Of a stretch of DNA of 16,813 nucleotides, positions 1 through 7,410 are shown in pieces. The stretch's first letter is position 1; the number at the start of each line of letters is the position of its first letter. Both the position numbers and the translations under genes were made by a program. The DNA is from Planctomycetota bacterium (GTDB lineage: Bacteria > Planctomycetota > Brocadiia > JAJRTI01), in assembly GCA_024278415.1 (NCBI GenBank), contig JAJRTI010000272.1, positions 1 to 16,813 of the forward strand. Direction: 5' to 3'. The notes under the pieces were generated by a model. That model had not been told where the DNA came from. It saw only the letters and a program-made list of their open reading frames with translations, and did not search any database.

Positions 1-60
1 CCAGGGTTGCGAGCTTCGCTCGCGAACCCTGGGCTGATATCCGGAATCCCGTTGGGATTC
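1..60. repeat. Bipartite hairpin (REP-like) repeat, copy 1
   Basis: Two adjacent inverted repeats are visible. The first pairs CCAGGGTT (1-8) with AACCCTGG (25-32) and continues inward with GCGAG (9-13) and CTCGC (19-23), giving about 13 pairs with one bulged base and a 5-nt loop. The second pairs GAATCCC (44-50) with GGGATTC (54-60) around a GTT loop. The same arrangement, a CCTGGGTT-type stem followed by a short GC stem, recurs at 4974-5027, so this is a dispersed element and not a one-off terminator. It lies just upstream of a transposase relic. The window starts at its first base, so it may extend further left. Confidence 0.7.
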
Positions 61-122
61 AGATACCCCAACACGCGGCGTTGCACGGAAGCTTTGACAG
101 TATTCCGGTACCTGGCTGTTGT

Positions 123-326
123 ACTTGGCTGAAGTGTTACGAATTGAGTTCGATGACTCGCCAATGCTTGTGGGGCCGGCACATTCCAACCATGGAGATG
201 CTTCGAGAGGAAACCCATGCCTGGGCCACGTCCAGCAACGACAAGCAAGGAGGAGTTGACTGGCAATTCACCATCGAAAACGCCCGACACAAACTGAAGA
301 CCCCTTACCCTAAATGCAAAGCTTGA
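123..326 (+). pseudogene. IS630-family transposase, C-terminal remnant
   Basis: The plus frame ending in TGA at 324-326 encodes a stretch that closely resembles the C-terminus of IS630/Tc1-mariner-type transposases. It has a W-L-K...E-L-S-x-M-T-R-Q-C-L segment (from about 123), then H-I-P, an acidic helix ending in AW, and the block V-D-W-Q-F-T followed by A-R-H-K-L-K and Y-P just before the stop. In the family this block closes the DDE transposase domain. The DDE residues and everything N-terminal to this are absent, and the bases before about 123 do not continue the match. The sequence is less GC-rich than its neighbours, which fits imported DNA. It is a decayed fragment that cannot encode an active enzyme. 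Confidence 0.75.
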
Positions 327-414
327 CAGAGCACTAGGATGTCCGGCAAGTGTGGCAATATCCCCTTGATGTTTCTCGCGACCTGAACGCCATCAACATC
401 GCGCGCTCCGCGGA

Positions 415-436
415 TTACGCTCTCTACTGAGCGTAA
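415..436 (-). terminator. Possible weak terminator hairpin after the hydrolase gene
   Basis: A perfect 7-bp inverted repeat, TTACGCT (415-421) and AGCGTAA (430-436), surrounds an 8-nt loop about 40 bases beyond the stop of the minus-strand hydrolase gene. There is no clear T-run, so termination is only suggested by position. The rest of 327-477 shows no gene or other feature that I can support. Confidence 0.25.
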
Positions 437-477
437 CGCCTGAGTGCCCGGGCGTCGTCTTCAGTCAGGCTGGCCCG

Positions 478-3400
478 TCACGGCATGCCGTGCTTGGGTC
501 CCCTACCTCTCGTAGGCCTGCCCGTCACCACCCGCGCATCGCCCCACGCCGCGCTCCCAAGCAGCCAACGCGCGCCGCTGCCGCGGACCTCGAGGCCAAG
601 CTGCGTCGCGCCTTCCAGTTCGATATCTATGCGCAGCGGCTTCGAACGCCAGTTCACCCACTGCGACATGTACAGACGGCGCTTGCCGTCCCACACCACA
701 AACTGGAGGCGCTCCGACTTCCGCCGCGCCGGGCTCAGCACCTTCTCGCCCTCCATGTCCACGCCGACCACCGCCTGGAACCGCTCATAGCCCGGGGGCA
801 GTTCGAAGTCCACCCTCGAAGGCGCGCGCACGCCCAGACCCTTTCTGAACGCGCGTGCGCCCAAGTGCAGCGGATTGCCCCGGAAGCTCATGTCGAAATT
901 CACCGGGCCCTTGTGCTGGTTGATGCGCGCCGGCAGCAAGTCGCTCACGTAGAGGCTCCGGCCCGTCGCGTCGCCAACTCTTGGGGCTGGCACGCGGCGG
1001 GCGAGGGCTTTGGACCGAAGCGACGCATCGCCCTCGAAGTGCTGCTCCTCGCTGAAGCGCCACGATTCGTCGAAGAAGCCCACGCACAGGAACGTGTCCG
1101 GCCGGTGCGTGTGGTCGTCGAACACCGCATAGTCGAACCATGACCGGTTGTCGTGCACGCCCCAGTCGAACCAGTTCCCGAAGCGCGTGTTGATCTGGTA
1201 CATGCCGCGCCAGGTGGTCGCCGCGAACACCGCGACGTAGCGCTCTTGGTTGAGCGGGTTCGGGTAGCAGAACTTCACGCCGGCGTTGGGGCCGCGGTAC
1301 GTCTTCCCGCCGATCACGAAGCCGTCAGGCCGGAACTCCACAGGAAGCTGAGCGGCAATGCGTTTCGTGACCACGTTCGCTTCCGGTCCTCCATAGAGCA
1401 CCAGGCTGTAGCGCGACACATCGTCCTCCGTCACGTCCGCATCGTCCTTGACGCGGCACGGCTTCGTGTACAGGCGCTTCCAGTCGGCCACGAAGCGACC
1501 CGCCTCCTCGCGCACAATCCGGCGCTCGGTCTCTGTGCCCGCAGTCGTGCCCACCACGACGAGGAACGGCGTCATGAATACATCCTGGATCGGGCCCTCC
1601 AGCCCGACGGCTTTGCGCAGGCTGGTCTCGCCCGGCCGGGGAGGTCCATCTTCACCGGCCTCCACCGCGAATGTCCTGAAGCCCGACTGCGTGTCGATCT
1701 GTCGTGCAGGAAGCCCGTTCACTGTCACTGTGGTCAACGCGCCAAAGGCCGCCGGCAGCCGCGACCCATCGACGCTGAATCGAGCGACGTTGTCCGCGGC
1801 CACGCGCAGGCTTTGGCTGTCCACGAACTCGGCCTCAAGGCGAGCAAACCCAATCCGCGACTGGAGCGCCTCGATCCGCAGCCAGTCCGATTGGCCATAG
1901 CGCAGGTTGCTCGTCTTGATCACCACGCGTCGCGGCGCCCTCCTTCTTCGCTGCTTCAGCAGCCACTCGCGCTGCTCCTTGCGCACGCGGCCGGGGAATC
2001 CGCCGTGTCCTACGCCGGCAAGCTCCTTGTACGTCACGTCGTAGCCCAGCGCGTTCAGCTTCTCGACCATGCTGCGCGTGTGCCCGACCGGGCACGTGTT
2101 GTCCTTGTCGCCGTGGATCGCGTACACCGCCGTGTTCATCAGGTTGCAGGCATACGACGCGGGGTCGCAAGCATCCTCCACGAACGCGCAGAGCTTGTCG
2201 AACCGCGGAGTCCAGTCGTGTCGCCACCACCACTCCTTCTGCCACACGTGGTGGTCCGCGTTGCCGGCGTTTGGAGCAATCGCGGCGAACACGTCTGGAT
2301 GCCTCACCGCCAAGTTCCACGAACCCGTGCCGCCCATGCTGTGGCCCATCGCGTAAATGCGTGTGTCGTCGATCACGTAGTCCCGTTTCACTTCCGCGAT
2401 CACTTGCATGACATCGGGCTCGCCCACCTCCATGTAGTCCATCGCGCCCCGGCCATGGGGGCTCACCACAATGGCGTCGCCAACCGCCGGCGCGGGGTGG
2501 CCTTGGAATGGCCGGTACCAACCGTGGCCGTGCAGGTGCACCACCAGCGCCGCGGGCGTGCGGCCGTCGTACGTGGGCGGCACACGAACCGAGTACGGCT
2601 GCGCTTGGCCGTCGATCTCCGAGACGTAAGACTTGAGTATGACTCCCTTGCGGCCGGCGAACGGGTTCACGCCCCGGGCCAGGGCTGTCAAGTCGCGGCC
2701 GATCGACCGTTGCAGGCGCCTCACGCTCCGCGCGTCCCGCGGCAGCGGCGTCTTCCCTCCGCGCCGCAACAAGTAGTCGCCGTAGTCGAGTTGCGTGCCC
2801 AGCCAGCCCATCTCGCGTCCGAATGCAGCAGCCAACTCGCGTTGCATGTGCGCGTGCCGCGCGCGGAGCCGCGCCTGTGTCCGGCGCAGGGCGGCCCCTT
2901 GGATCTTGGCCTCCTGCACGGGCCGTGCGTAGTACGCGACGCAATCTGCGGCCTGCCGGCCAAGCTCCTCGCTCCACTCGGCCGCCACCAGGCTGATCGC
3001 GAACACGTGCATGCGTGTGTTGTAAGGAAGATTAAAACTCTCCAGCACGCGTGCGGCGTCCGTCGGCAGCCGCACCGCGAAGATATGGCAGGCGATGTCC
3101 TCCTTCTTCATGGACCTGCCCTGCTCTTCCCACGAGTATCGAAATGGGCTACGCACGGCAACAATGGCGTCGGGCCCTGGCTGCGCGCACCAGTCGGGGA
3201 ACTTGAGCGGCAGCTCGACGCGGCCGTCGTCGTAGTTCAGGCGCAGTGTCCCCTCGTGGTCGCCGTTCTCCGCCGCGCCCAACACCCACAGCGACTCGTA
3301 GCGGCTGGGCTGGACCTCGATCTTCTGGCCCGCGCACACGACGTTGTTGAACTCCTTGTCCCGCTTCTTCGGAAAGAGGAATCGCACGCCGGGGTGCGCG

Positions 3401-3657
3401 GTGAGCGTGAACGCCTGGCCTCCGGCCGGCAAGTGCTCCGCCGGGTACGTCGAGCCTGGGATGTTCGCCGGGTGGTCGGGGCAATCGAAGTTGCCATCGG
3501 CCGGCTTGGCCTTGCCGCTGATGCCGTCGTTGTCGAACAGCGCCTCCAGGTTGATCGGCACGACCCGCGCCCGTTCCCACGGGCTCTTGGCTTTCGGCAG
3601 GGGCAATGTGGCACAGCCAAGCACCAACGCGGTCATGCACCAAGCGAATCGTCTCAT
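478..3657 (-). CDS. Secreted, probably lipid-anchored alpha/beta hydrolase (esterase-like) with C-terminal NPCBM-type domain
   Basis: This 1059-residue protein is predicted to act outside the cytoplasm. The start at 3657 is preferred because AGAGG lies just upstream, the protein then begins with a signal peptide, and the ATG overlaps the previous gene's TGA. Residues 1-15 are basic then hydrophobic and end in V-L-G-C, a plausible lipobox with Cys15. An alpha/beta hydrolase core at about 340-570 shows an HGHG oxyanion-type strand (375-378), the nucleophile elbow G-H-S-M-G (Ser440), H-G-D-K-D (Asp517) and G-V-G-H (His551), a complete candidate triad of the PHB-depolymerase/feruloyl-esterase kind. 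Residues 690-830 are a conserved-looking module I cannot name. Residues about 918-1043 resemble NPCBM, a sugar-binding beta-sandwich. Together these suggest hydrolysis of an ester on a polysaccharide or polymer. The substrate is unknown. Confidence 0.85.
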   Translation of the reverse strand: MRRFAWCMTALVLGCATLPLPKAKSPWERARVVPINLEALFDNDGISGKAKPADGNFDCPDHPANIPGSTYPAEHLPAGGQAFTLTAHPGVRFLFPKKRDKEFNNVVCAGQKIEVQPSRYESLWVLGAAENGDHEGTLRLNYDDGRVELPLKFPDWCAQPGPDAIVAVRSPFRYSWEEQGRSMKKEDIACHIFAVRLPTDAARVLESFNLPYNTRMHVFAISLVAAEWSEELGRQAADCVAYYARPVQEAKIQGAALRRTQARLRARHAHMQRELAAAFGREMGWLGTQLDYGDYLLRRGGKTPLPRDARSVRRLQRSIGRDLTALARGVNPFAGRKGVILKSYVSEIDGQAQPYSVRVPPTYDGRTPAALVVHLHGHGWYRPFQGHPAPAVGDAIVVSPHGRGAMDYMEVGEPDVMQVIAEVKRDYVIDDTRIYAMGHSMGGTGSWNLAVRHPDVFAAIAPNAGNADHHVWQKEWWWRHDWTPRFDKLCAFVEDACDPASYACNLMNTAVYAIHGDKDNTCPVGHTRSMVEKLNALGYDVTYKELAGVGHGGFPGRVRKEQREWLLKQRRRRAPRRVVIKTSNLRYGQSDWLRIEALQSRIGFARLEAEFVDSQSLRVAADNVARFSVDGSRLPAAFGALTTVTVNGLPARQIDTQSGFRTFAVEAGEDGPPRPGETSLRKAVGLEGPIQDVFMTPFLVVVGTTAGTETERRIVREEAGRFVADWKRLYTKPCRVKDDADVTEDDVSRYSLVLYGGPEANVVTKRIAAQLPVEFRPDGFVIGGKTYRGPNAGVKFCYPNPLNQERYVAVFAATTWRGMYQINTRFGNWFDWGVHDNRSWFDYAVFDDHTHRPDTFLCVGFFDESWRFSEEQHFEGDASLRSKALARRVPAPRVGDATGRSLYVSDLLPARINQHKGPVNFDMSFRGNPLHLGARAFRKGLGVRAPSRVDFELPPGYERFQAVVGVDMEGEKVLSPARRKSERLQFVVWDGKRRLYMSQWVNWRSKPLRIDIELEGATQLGLEVRGSGARWLLGSAAWGDARVVTGRPTRGRGPKHGMP

Positions 3658-4493
3658 GGGGTCCTCTTTGCGCCTTGGCGCCTTGGCGTGAGTTCTACAA
3701 TCCGATGCCCCGCGGCCTTCCGCACAACCCAATCCGCGCGCGGCTGGGTCGCCTCGATGACGCGATAGTTTGGCACGTCCACCCGCTGATAGTGCTGCTC
3801 CGCGTCCCGGGGATCGCGGCCGCCGCGGCAATGCCGCGCGAGGAGGCCGGGCTTGCAGTCCTCGAGCGACATGTCGATGTAAATCCTCAAATCAAACAGG
3901 TCAGCCATGCCTTTCCAATCGCCTTCATCCAGCAGCAAGTAGTTGCCCTCGACAATCACCAGCCGGCACCCGCCCGGCACGGCCACCGCGTCCGCGACCG
4001 GCTCGTGCAACCCGCGGTCGTACGCCGGCGCGCGCACGGTCTTGCCGAAGCCGCGCCGAATCTCATCGAACTTCGCTTGGGCCGCGGCCGCGTCGAACGT
4101 GAACTCCGCGCCCTTGTACAGCTTCAAGGGCACAGTCTCGCCTGCAATCTCAATGCAGCGGCTCGACAACACGTCGTTGGGATAGTGGAACCCGTCGAGC
4201 CCCAGGCCCACCGGCCGCACGCATCCCTCCAAGTCTAATGCAGCCACTGCGCGGGCCAATAGCGTCGCGAGAACGGACTTGCCGCTCCCCGGCGGCCCGG
4301 CGATCGCGACCAGCGCGCGGGTGCGGTCTAGTGCGAGATCGCGCAGCGCCACCGCGAGCGGCGCATACGCGCGCTCGACCTCGCCGGCGCGGATGGCTAC
4401 CGGCACGCGCTGGCCCGTCACGTGCAATGCATCGGCCGCGAGGGCCGCGGCGATTGCCTTGAGCGTGGCCGGGCCAGGGGAGGGTAGCAGCAT
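3654..4493 (-). CDS. P-loop nucleoside/sugar kinase of the uridine kinase-like (YggC/FrcK) family
   Basis: This 279-residue cytosolic kinase probably transfers phosphate from ATP to a nucleoside, sugar or related small molecule. From the chosen ATG at 4493, Walker A is G-P-P-G-S-G-K-S at 66-73. The family substrate loop D-G-F-H-Y-P-N (100-106) is followed by K-G-A-x-x-T-F-D (127-134), Y-D-R...H-E-P-V (158-166) and the strand V-E-G-N-Y-L-L-L (181-188). The length suits the phosphoribulokinase/uridine kinase superfamily. The frame stays open to 4745, but the added N-terminal 84 residues look unlike the family, so the internal ATG is preferred; its ribosome binding site is weak. The TGA overlaps the ATG of the hydrolase gene, so the two are translationally coupled. 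The exact substrate cannot be read from sequence. Confidence 0.85.
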   Translation of the reverse strand: MLLPSPGPATLKAIAAALAADALHVTGQRVPVAIRAGEVERAYAPLAVALRDLALDRTRALVAIAGPPGSGKSVLATLLARAVAALDLEGCVRPVGLGLDGFHYPNDVLSSRCIEIAGETVPLKLYKGAEFTFDAAAAQAKFDEIRRGFGKTVRAPAYDRGLHEPVADAVAVPGGCRLVIVEGNYLLLDEGDWKGMADLFDLRIYIDMSLEDCKPGLLARHCRGGRDPRDAEQHYQRVDVPNYRVIEATQPRADWVVRKAAGHRIVELTPRRQGAKRTP

Positions 4494-4655
4494 GGATTCC
4501 GACGTCGCTCTCAATGGTCGTTGTCGCCAAGGTAATGCGGAAACAGATCGTGCCCCGGCCATGCCTTCACAGCGTTCGCCGCTCGGTGCATGAGGGGATC
4601 GATCACCGCCGGCGGCATGGGGCATGAGAGGCCCCCAAGCCACCATCCTCGTAAT

Positions 4656-4706
4656 CGCAATCGTAGTCTCGTCAGATTGGTGAAGCCGATCGAGATTACG
4701 ATTGCG
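4656..4706. repeat. Inverted repeat upstream of the P-loop kinase gene
   Basis: CGCAATCGTAGTCTCG (4656-4671) and CGAGATTACGATTGCG (4691-4706) are inverted copies matching at 15 of 16 positions, separated by 19 bases. The arms use an AT-richer ATTACGATT-type sequence unlike the surrounding coding DNA. This could be a remnant of a small mobile repeat or a regulatory site 160-210 bases before the kinase start. Nothing else in 4494-4655 is supported. Confidence 0.5.
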
Positions 4707-4758
4707 GGCGAACCCCTGCGGGCACAACTCGCGCCCCACCTTCAAGATCGACGGCCCA

Positions 4759-4772
4759 CGTAGTATACTACG
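4759..4772. promoter_or_regulatory. 14-bp perfect palindrome, possible operator
   Basis: CGTAGTATACTACG reads identically on both strands. It is flanked by GACGG (4750-4754) and CCGTC (4773-4777), which could extend the dyad imperfectly. Its centre, TATACT, matches a -10 box at 5 of 6 positions in either direction, but no convincing -35 sits at the right distance. It lies about 50 bases before the glycosyltransferase relic on plus and about 270 before the P-loop kinase on minus, so it may be a regulator binding site serving one or both. Confidence 0.35.
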
Positions 4773-4822
4773 CCGTCTTCTCGCTGCAACGCGACACCTT
4801 GCCTCGCCCGAAGGATCAGACC

Positions 4823-4930
4823 GTGCGCATCATCTACCCGGCCAACACGCGCTTCCCCAGCCAAGGGGCCAACACGGTCCAGATCACGAACACTACGGCT
4901 GCTGCCCGGCCACGAACTTCCGCAGCCCCG
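4823..4930 (+). pseudogene. Glycosyltransferase (GT4-like) N-terminal fragment
   Basis: Beginning at the GTG at 4823, the plus frame reads V-R-I-I-Y-P-A-N-T-R-F-P-S and then G-A-N-T-V-Q-I-T-N-T (to 4894). This closely resembles the N-terminus of GT-B family 4 glycosyltransferases: a first beta strand, then R-x-P-S/T, and an A-N/H-x-x-Q helix start. After codon 24 the similarity stops. The next frame weakly continues with L-L-P-G-H-E-L, as a family A-R-G-H-E-V segment would after a frameshift, and the hairpin repeat at 4974 follows. No Rossmann core or nucleotide-sugar site remains, so this is a broken 5' end. The call rests on about two dozen residues. Confidence 0.5.
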
Positions 4931-4973
4931 GCAGACACTGCTTCTTGGCAGTCTTCGCCCATCGCGAGGGTTT

Positions 4974-5030
4974 CCCTGGGTTGCGCTACGCTTAACCCTG
5001 GGCTTGGGGGTATAACGCCTACGGCGTAGC
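4974..5030. repeat. Bipartite hairpin (REP-like) repeat, copy 2
   Basis: CCCTGGGTT (4974-4982) pairs with AACCCTGGG (4994-5002) apart from one T-T mismatch. A second hairpin follows, ACGCC (5015-5019) with GGCGT (5023-5027) around a TAC loop. The order and the CCCTGGG core match the element at 1-60, while the second stem differs in sequence but not in position. The element lies directly after the glycosyltransferase relic. Confidence 0.65.
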
Positions 5031-5032
5031 GA

Positions 5033-5472
5033 CATGAGGCGCCGGACCTGGGCAAGGGATGCATCCACCGAGGGTCGCGGCAGAATGAACTCGCGATTCT
5101 CCAGTCATCCTTTGGGCCCCGTCCACAAGGATGTCTCCCAATGGGCCCCTGGACTGCCCGAACTGTCGTCCTGAAGGAGGTGAAGAATCTCCTGTCTGTG
5201 GGGGAGGCTCTTCGCGTGGCCCGCCCCGAGCAAGCCAAGGGCTCAGCGTGACAGGCGCGTGGCGCAAATGGACCACATGCGGACAGTAGTGAAGCCATCC
5301 TGTACGGTTGAACGGTATCTCGCTCCCGTGGCTGGTGCATCTTGCCTGGGCTGCACGCCAGCATGGGGCTTGTCCCAGCAGTGGCGTTGGCCGCATCGCC
5401 ATCGGCACCCCACTGTTCGGGGAAACCACGCAGCCCAACACCTGCGGGAGCGACGTGGACGCCCCAGTTGCA
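5033..5472. other. Noncoding stretch downstream of the GT-C/TPR operon
   Basis: No reading frame here has a recognisable domain, a ribosome binding site or family resemblance. I see one 7-bp inverted repeat, CATCCTT (5106-5112) and AAGGATG (5127-5133), and a repeated TGGGCCCC (5113-5120 and 5142-5149). These could be decayed repeat DNA. No T-run terminator for the operon ending at 5473 was found. Confidence 0.4.
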
Positions 5473-7410
5473 TCATTCTTCCCGCGCGCCGTCGCGTGGC
5501 TCATGGGAGGCTGGCCGGCGGCCGGCGCTCACACGCTGGGCCCAAGCCTGGTAGCGGGCGGCCGTATCGTCCTGCCTCATGGCCGCGAAGGCTTGTGCGA
5601 GCAGTTCATACATGGCCGCGCGGTACGGATCAAGCCGCAATACTGCTTTGGCGGCCGTGGCCGCGCGGGGGTAGTCCTTCTCGCGCAGGAGCGCCTGCGC
5701 CAGCGCAGCCGCGCCTGCCAGGCTCGATGGGTCGAGACGGAGTGCGGCGATCGCCGAGCCGGCCGCTTGCTTCGATTCGCCGCGGGCCAAGTGCAGTGCC
5801 GCCAGCTCGGCATGAACCGCGCTCTCGCGAGGCCATCGGCGCAGGGCCTCTGCGAGCAGCGATTCCGCGGCTGGCAGTTGTGCGTTCGCGATGTAGGCCC
5901 GCGCGAGCCGAACGGTCAGGGCCGGGGCATGGGGCTGCATGCGCGCGCCCTGTTCGAACGCGGCAATTGCCCCGTCTTTCTGGCCCATTGCCCACAGGGC
6001 TTCGCCCGCGAACGTCCAGAACTCGTGCCGCCAGCGCGGCTGGGGCACGATTTGGAGCACTTGCAGTGCCTGGCGCGGCCGGCCCAAGGCCTGAAGCGTC
6101 TGGCAAAGCATGAGCCTCGCGAGGCCGTAGGCGGGCTGCAACTGGAGGCTGCGCCTGAAGAGCGGCAGGGCCATGCGCGGCGCGTGCTGCGCTGTGCGCT
6201 GGAGCCCGAGGTTCAGGTAGGGCCGAGCGAGTGAGGGCTCCGTGCGGATCGTCGAACGCCAAAGCGTGAGTTCGTTGGCCCAGTCGCTGTTTCGGGACAC
6301 CGTGCTGGCCGCCAGCACGACACAGGCGAGGAGCATGAGCGCCACGCGCCGGCGCATGGCGATAGCCGCGAGGATGCCAACACCGGCGAGCATGGGGTAC
6401 ACCCGCTGCTCCGCGAGGGGCCGGCCGGCGATGAAAAACGCATTGGAGACGGGCAGGAAGAACGCGGCCGTGAGAAGGAGCGCGGCGCGGGCCTCTCGGC
6501 CTCTGCGCCAGACCACGAGTGCGACGACGGCCAGCGCGGCCGCGCAAGCGAGAGCCAAGAGCCCCTCGCGCGAGCGCCACGTCGCGGGCCACATGGCCCT
6601 GTCGGCACAGAGATGAATGGGGGCGACGATGCTGGCGCTGTAGGCTTGGGCCGTGCGAAGGACTGAAAGAACGCGAGGCTCTGGCCGCGGCTGCGTGGGC
6701 CGCGCGTCGGGCGGCTGGCCTACGCTTGTGAGGCCGAAGCGCATGAGGAGGTAGGCCGCGCAGATCAGCAGCAGCGCGGCCCAGCAGCGCGACGTGGGCG
6801 GCCTGCGCGGCCTGGCAAATGCAAACGCGGCGAGGCACAGTGGAGCGAGGACCACGCCCTCATGCGAGAGGACGGCGAGGCCCATGAGGAGCGCCGCGGC
6901 CCCGGCGCGGGCATTGTGGCGCCTGCCGCGGCCAAGCGCGACCGCGAGGCTTGCGAGCGTGAGGCCTGTGGCGAGCAGCACCGAACGGTTGTTGATCCAC
7001 GCGACGGCTTCGGTGGCGGCCGGATGGAGGGCAAAGACGAGGCCGGCGAGGAGGCTGGTCCGGCGGCCCAGGCCGAGGCGTCGGGCCAGCCACGCGACCG
7101 CCAGGGCGTTGAGCGCATGGAGGATCGCATTGTCGAGGTGGTAGCCGAGTGGCCCTTTGCCCCACAGCTTGCGCTCCACACAAAAGGTCAGGAGCGCCAC
7201 GGGCCGGTAGCTCTCGCGGAGGACGGGCCGGTCGGCCTCCCAGGTCGTTGGCCAAAACATGCGGAGCGCCCCCCCCAGCGTGTCGGCGTGGGGGGTGTCC
7301 ACGCACAGGTCGTCGCTGTCCCACACGAACGCGTTGGGCGCGACGTTGAGGTATGCGCACATGGCCGCGGCAGGGATCACCCACAGGCAGGCTCGCCGCG
7401 GTGCGCTCAT
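5473..7410 (-). CDS. GT-C-like (TMTC-like) membrane protein with C-terminal TPRs, paralog 4
   Basis: This 645-residue protein is the last of four tandem paralogs. Residues 1-385 form about ten hydrophobic segments and 390-625 about seven TPRs. The first extracytoplasmic loop begins F-V-W-D-S-D-D (28-34), the acidic motif expected at the catalytic site of GT-C glycosyltransferases. The other family signatures are E-S-Y-R-P (66-70), G-Y-H-L-D-N (89-94), H-P-x-x-x-E-A-V-A-W-I-N-N-R (129-142), H-L-C-A-D-R (266-271) and G-R-P-L-A-E-Q-R-V-Y (329-338). TMTC proteins use lipid-linked sugars to O-mannosylate proteins, and bacterial relatives are largely uncharacterised, so transferase activity is inference. 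The ATG overlaps the previous gene's TGA by the ATGA arrangement. The C-terminal tail after 625 is charged and low in complexity. Confidence 0.85.
   Translation of the reverse strand: MSAPRRACLWVIPAAAMCAYLNVAPNAFVWDSDDLCVDTPHADTLGGALRMFWPTTWEADRPVLRESYRPVALLTFCVERKLWGKGPLGYHLDNAILHALNALAVAWLARRLGLGRRTSLLAGLVFALHPAATEAVAWINNRSVLLATGLTLASLAVALGRGRRHNARAGAAALLMGLAVLSHEGVVLAPLCLAAFAFARPRRPPTSRCWAALLLICAAYLLMRFGLTSVGQPPDARPTQPRPEPRVLSVLRTAQAYSASIVAPIHLCADRAMWPATWRSREGLLALACAAALAVVALVVWRRGREARAALLLTAAFFLPVSNAFFIAGRPLAEQRVYPMLAGVGILAAIAMRRRVALMLLACVVLAASTVSRNSDWANELTLWRSTIRTEPSLARPYLNLGLQRTAQHAPRMALPLFRRSLQLQPAYGLARLMLCQTLQALGRPRQALQVLQIVPQPRWRHEFWTFAGEALWAMGQKDGAIAAFEQGARMQPHAPALTVRLARAYIANAQLPAAESLLAEALRRWPRESAVHAELAALHLARGESKQAAGSAIAALRLDPSSLAGAAALAQALLREKDYPRAATAAKAVLRLDPYRAAMYELLAQAFAAMRQDDTAARYQAWAQRVSAGRRPASHEPRDGAREE

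Noticed and set aside
1153..3768. Long plus-strand open frame (about 871 codons) opposite the hydrolase gene
   Set aside because: It is Arg/His/Val-rich with no domain, and is a high-GC antisense shadow of a minus-strand protein with a complete catalytic triad and signal peptide.
3658..3831. N-terminal extension of the hydrolase (58 extra residues)
   Set aside because: It would bury the signal peptide and overlap the P-loop kinase gene. The ATG at 3657 has a ribosome site and an ATGA overlap.
4494..4745. N-terminal extension of the P-loop kinase (84 extra residues)
   Set aside because: The added residues do not resemble the family and run through the inverted repeat at 4656-4706.
4834..5364. 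Minus-strand open frame of 176 codons in the gap before the operon end
   Set aside because: There is no ribosome site and no domain, and it runs through the hairpin repeat and the glycosyltransferase relic.
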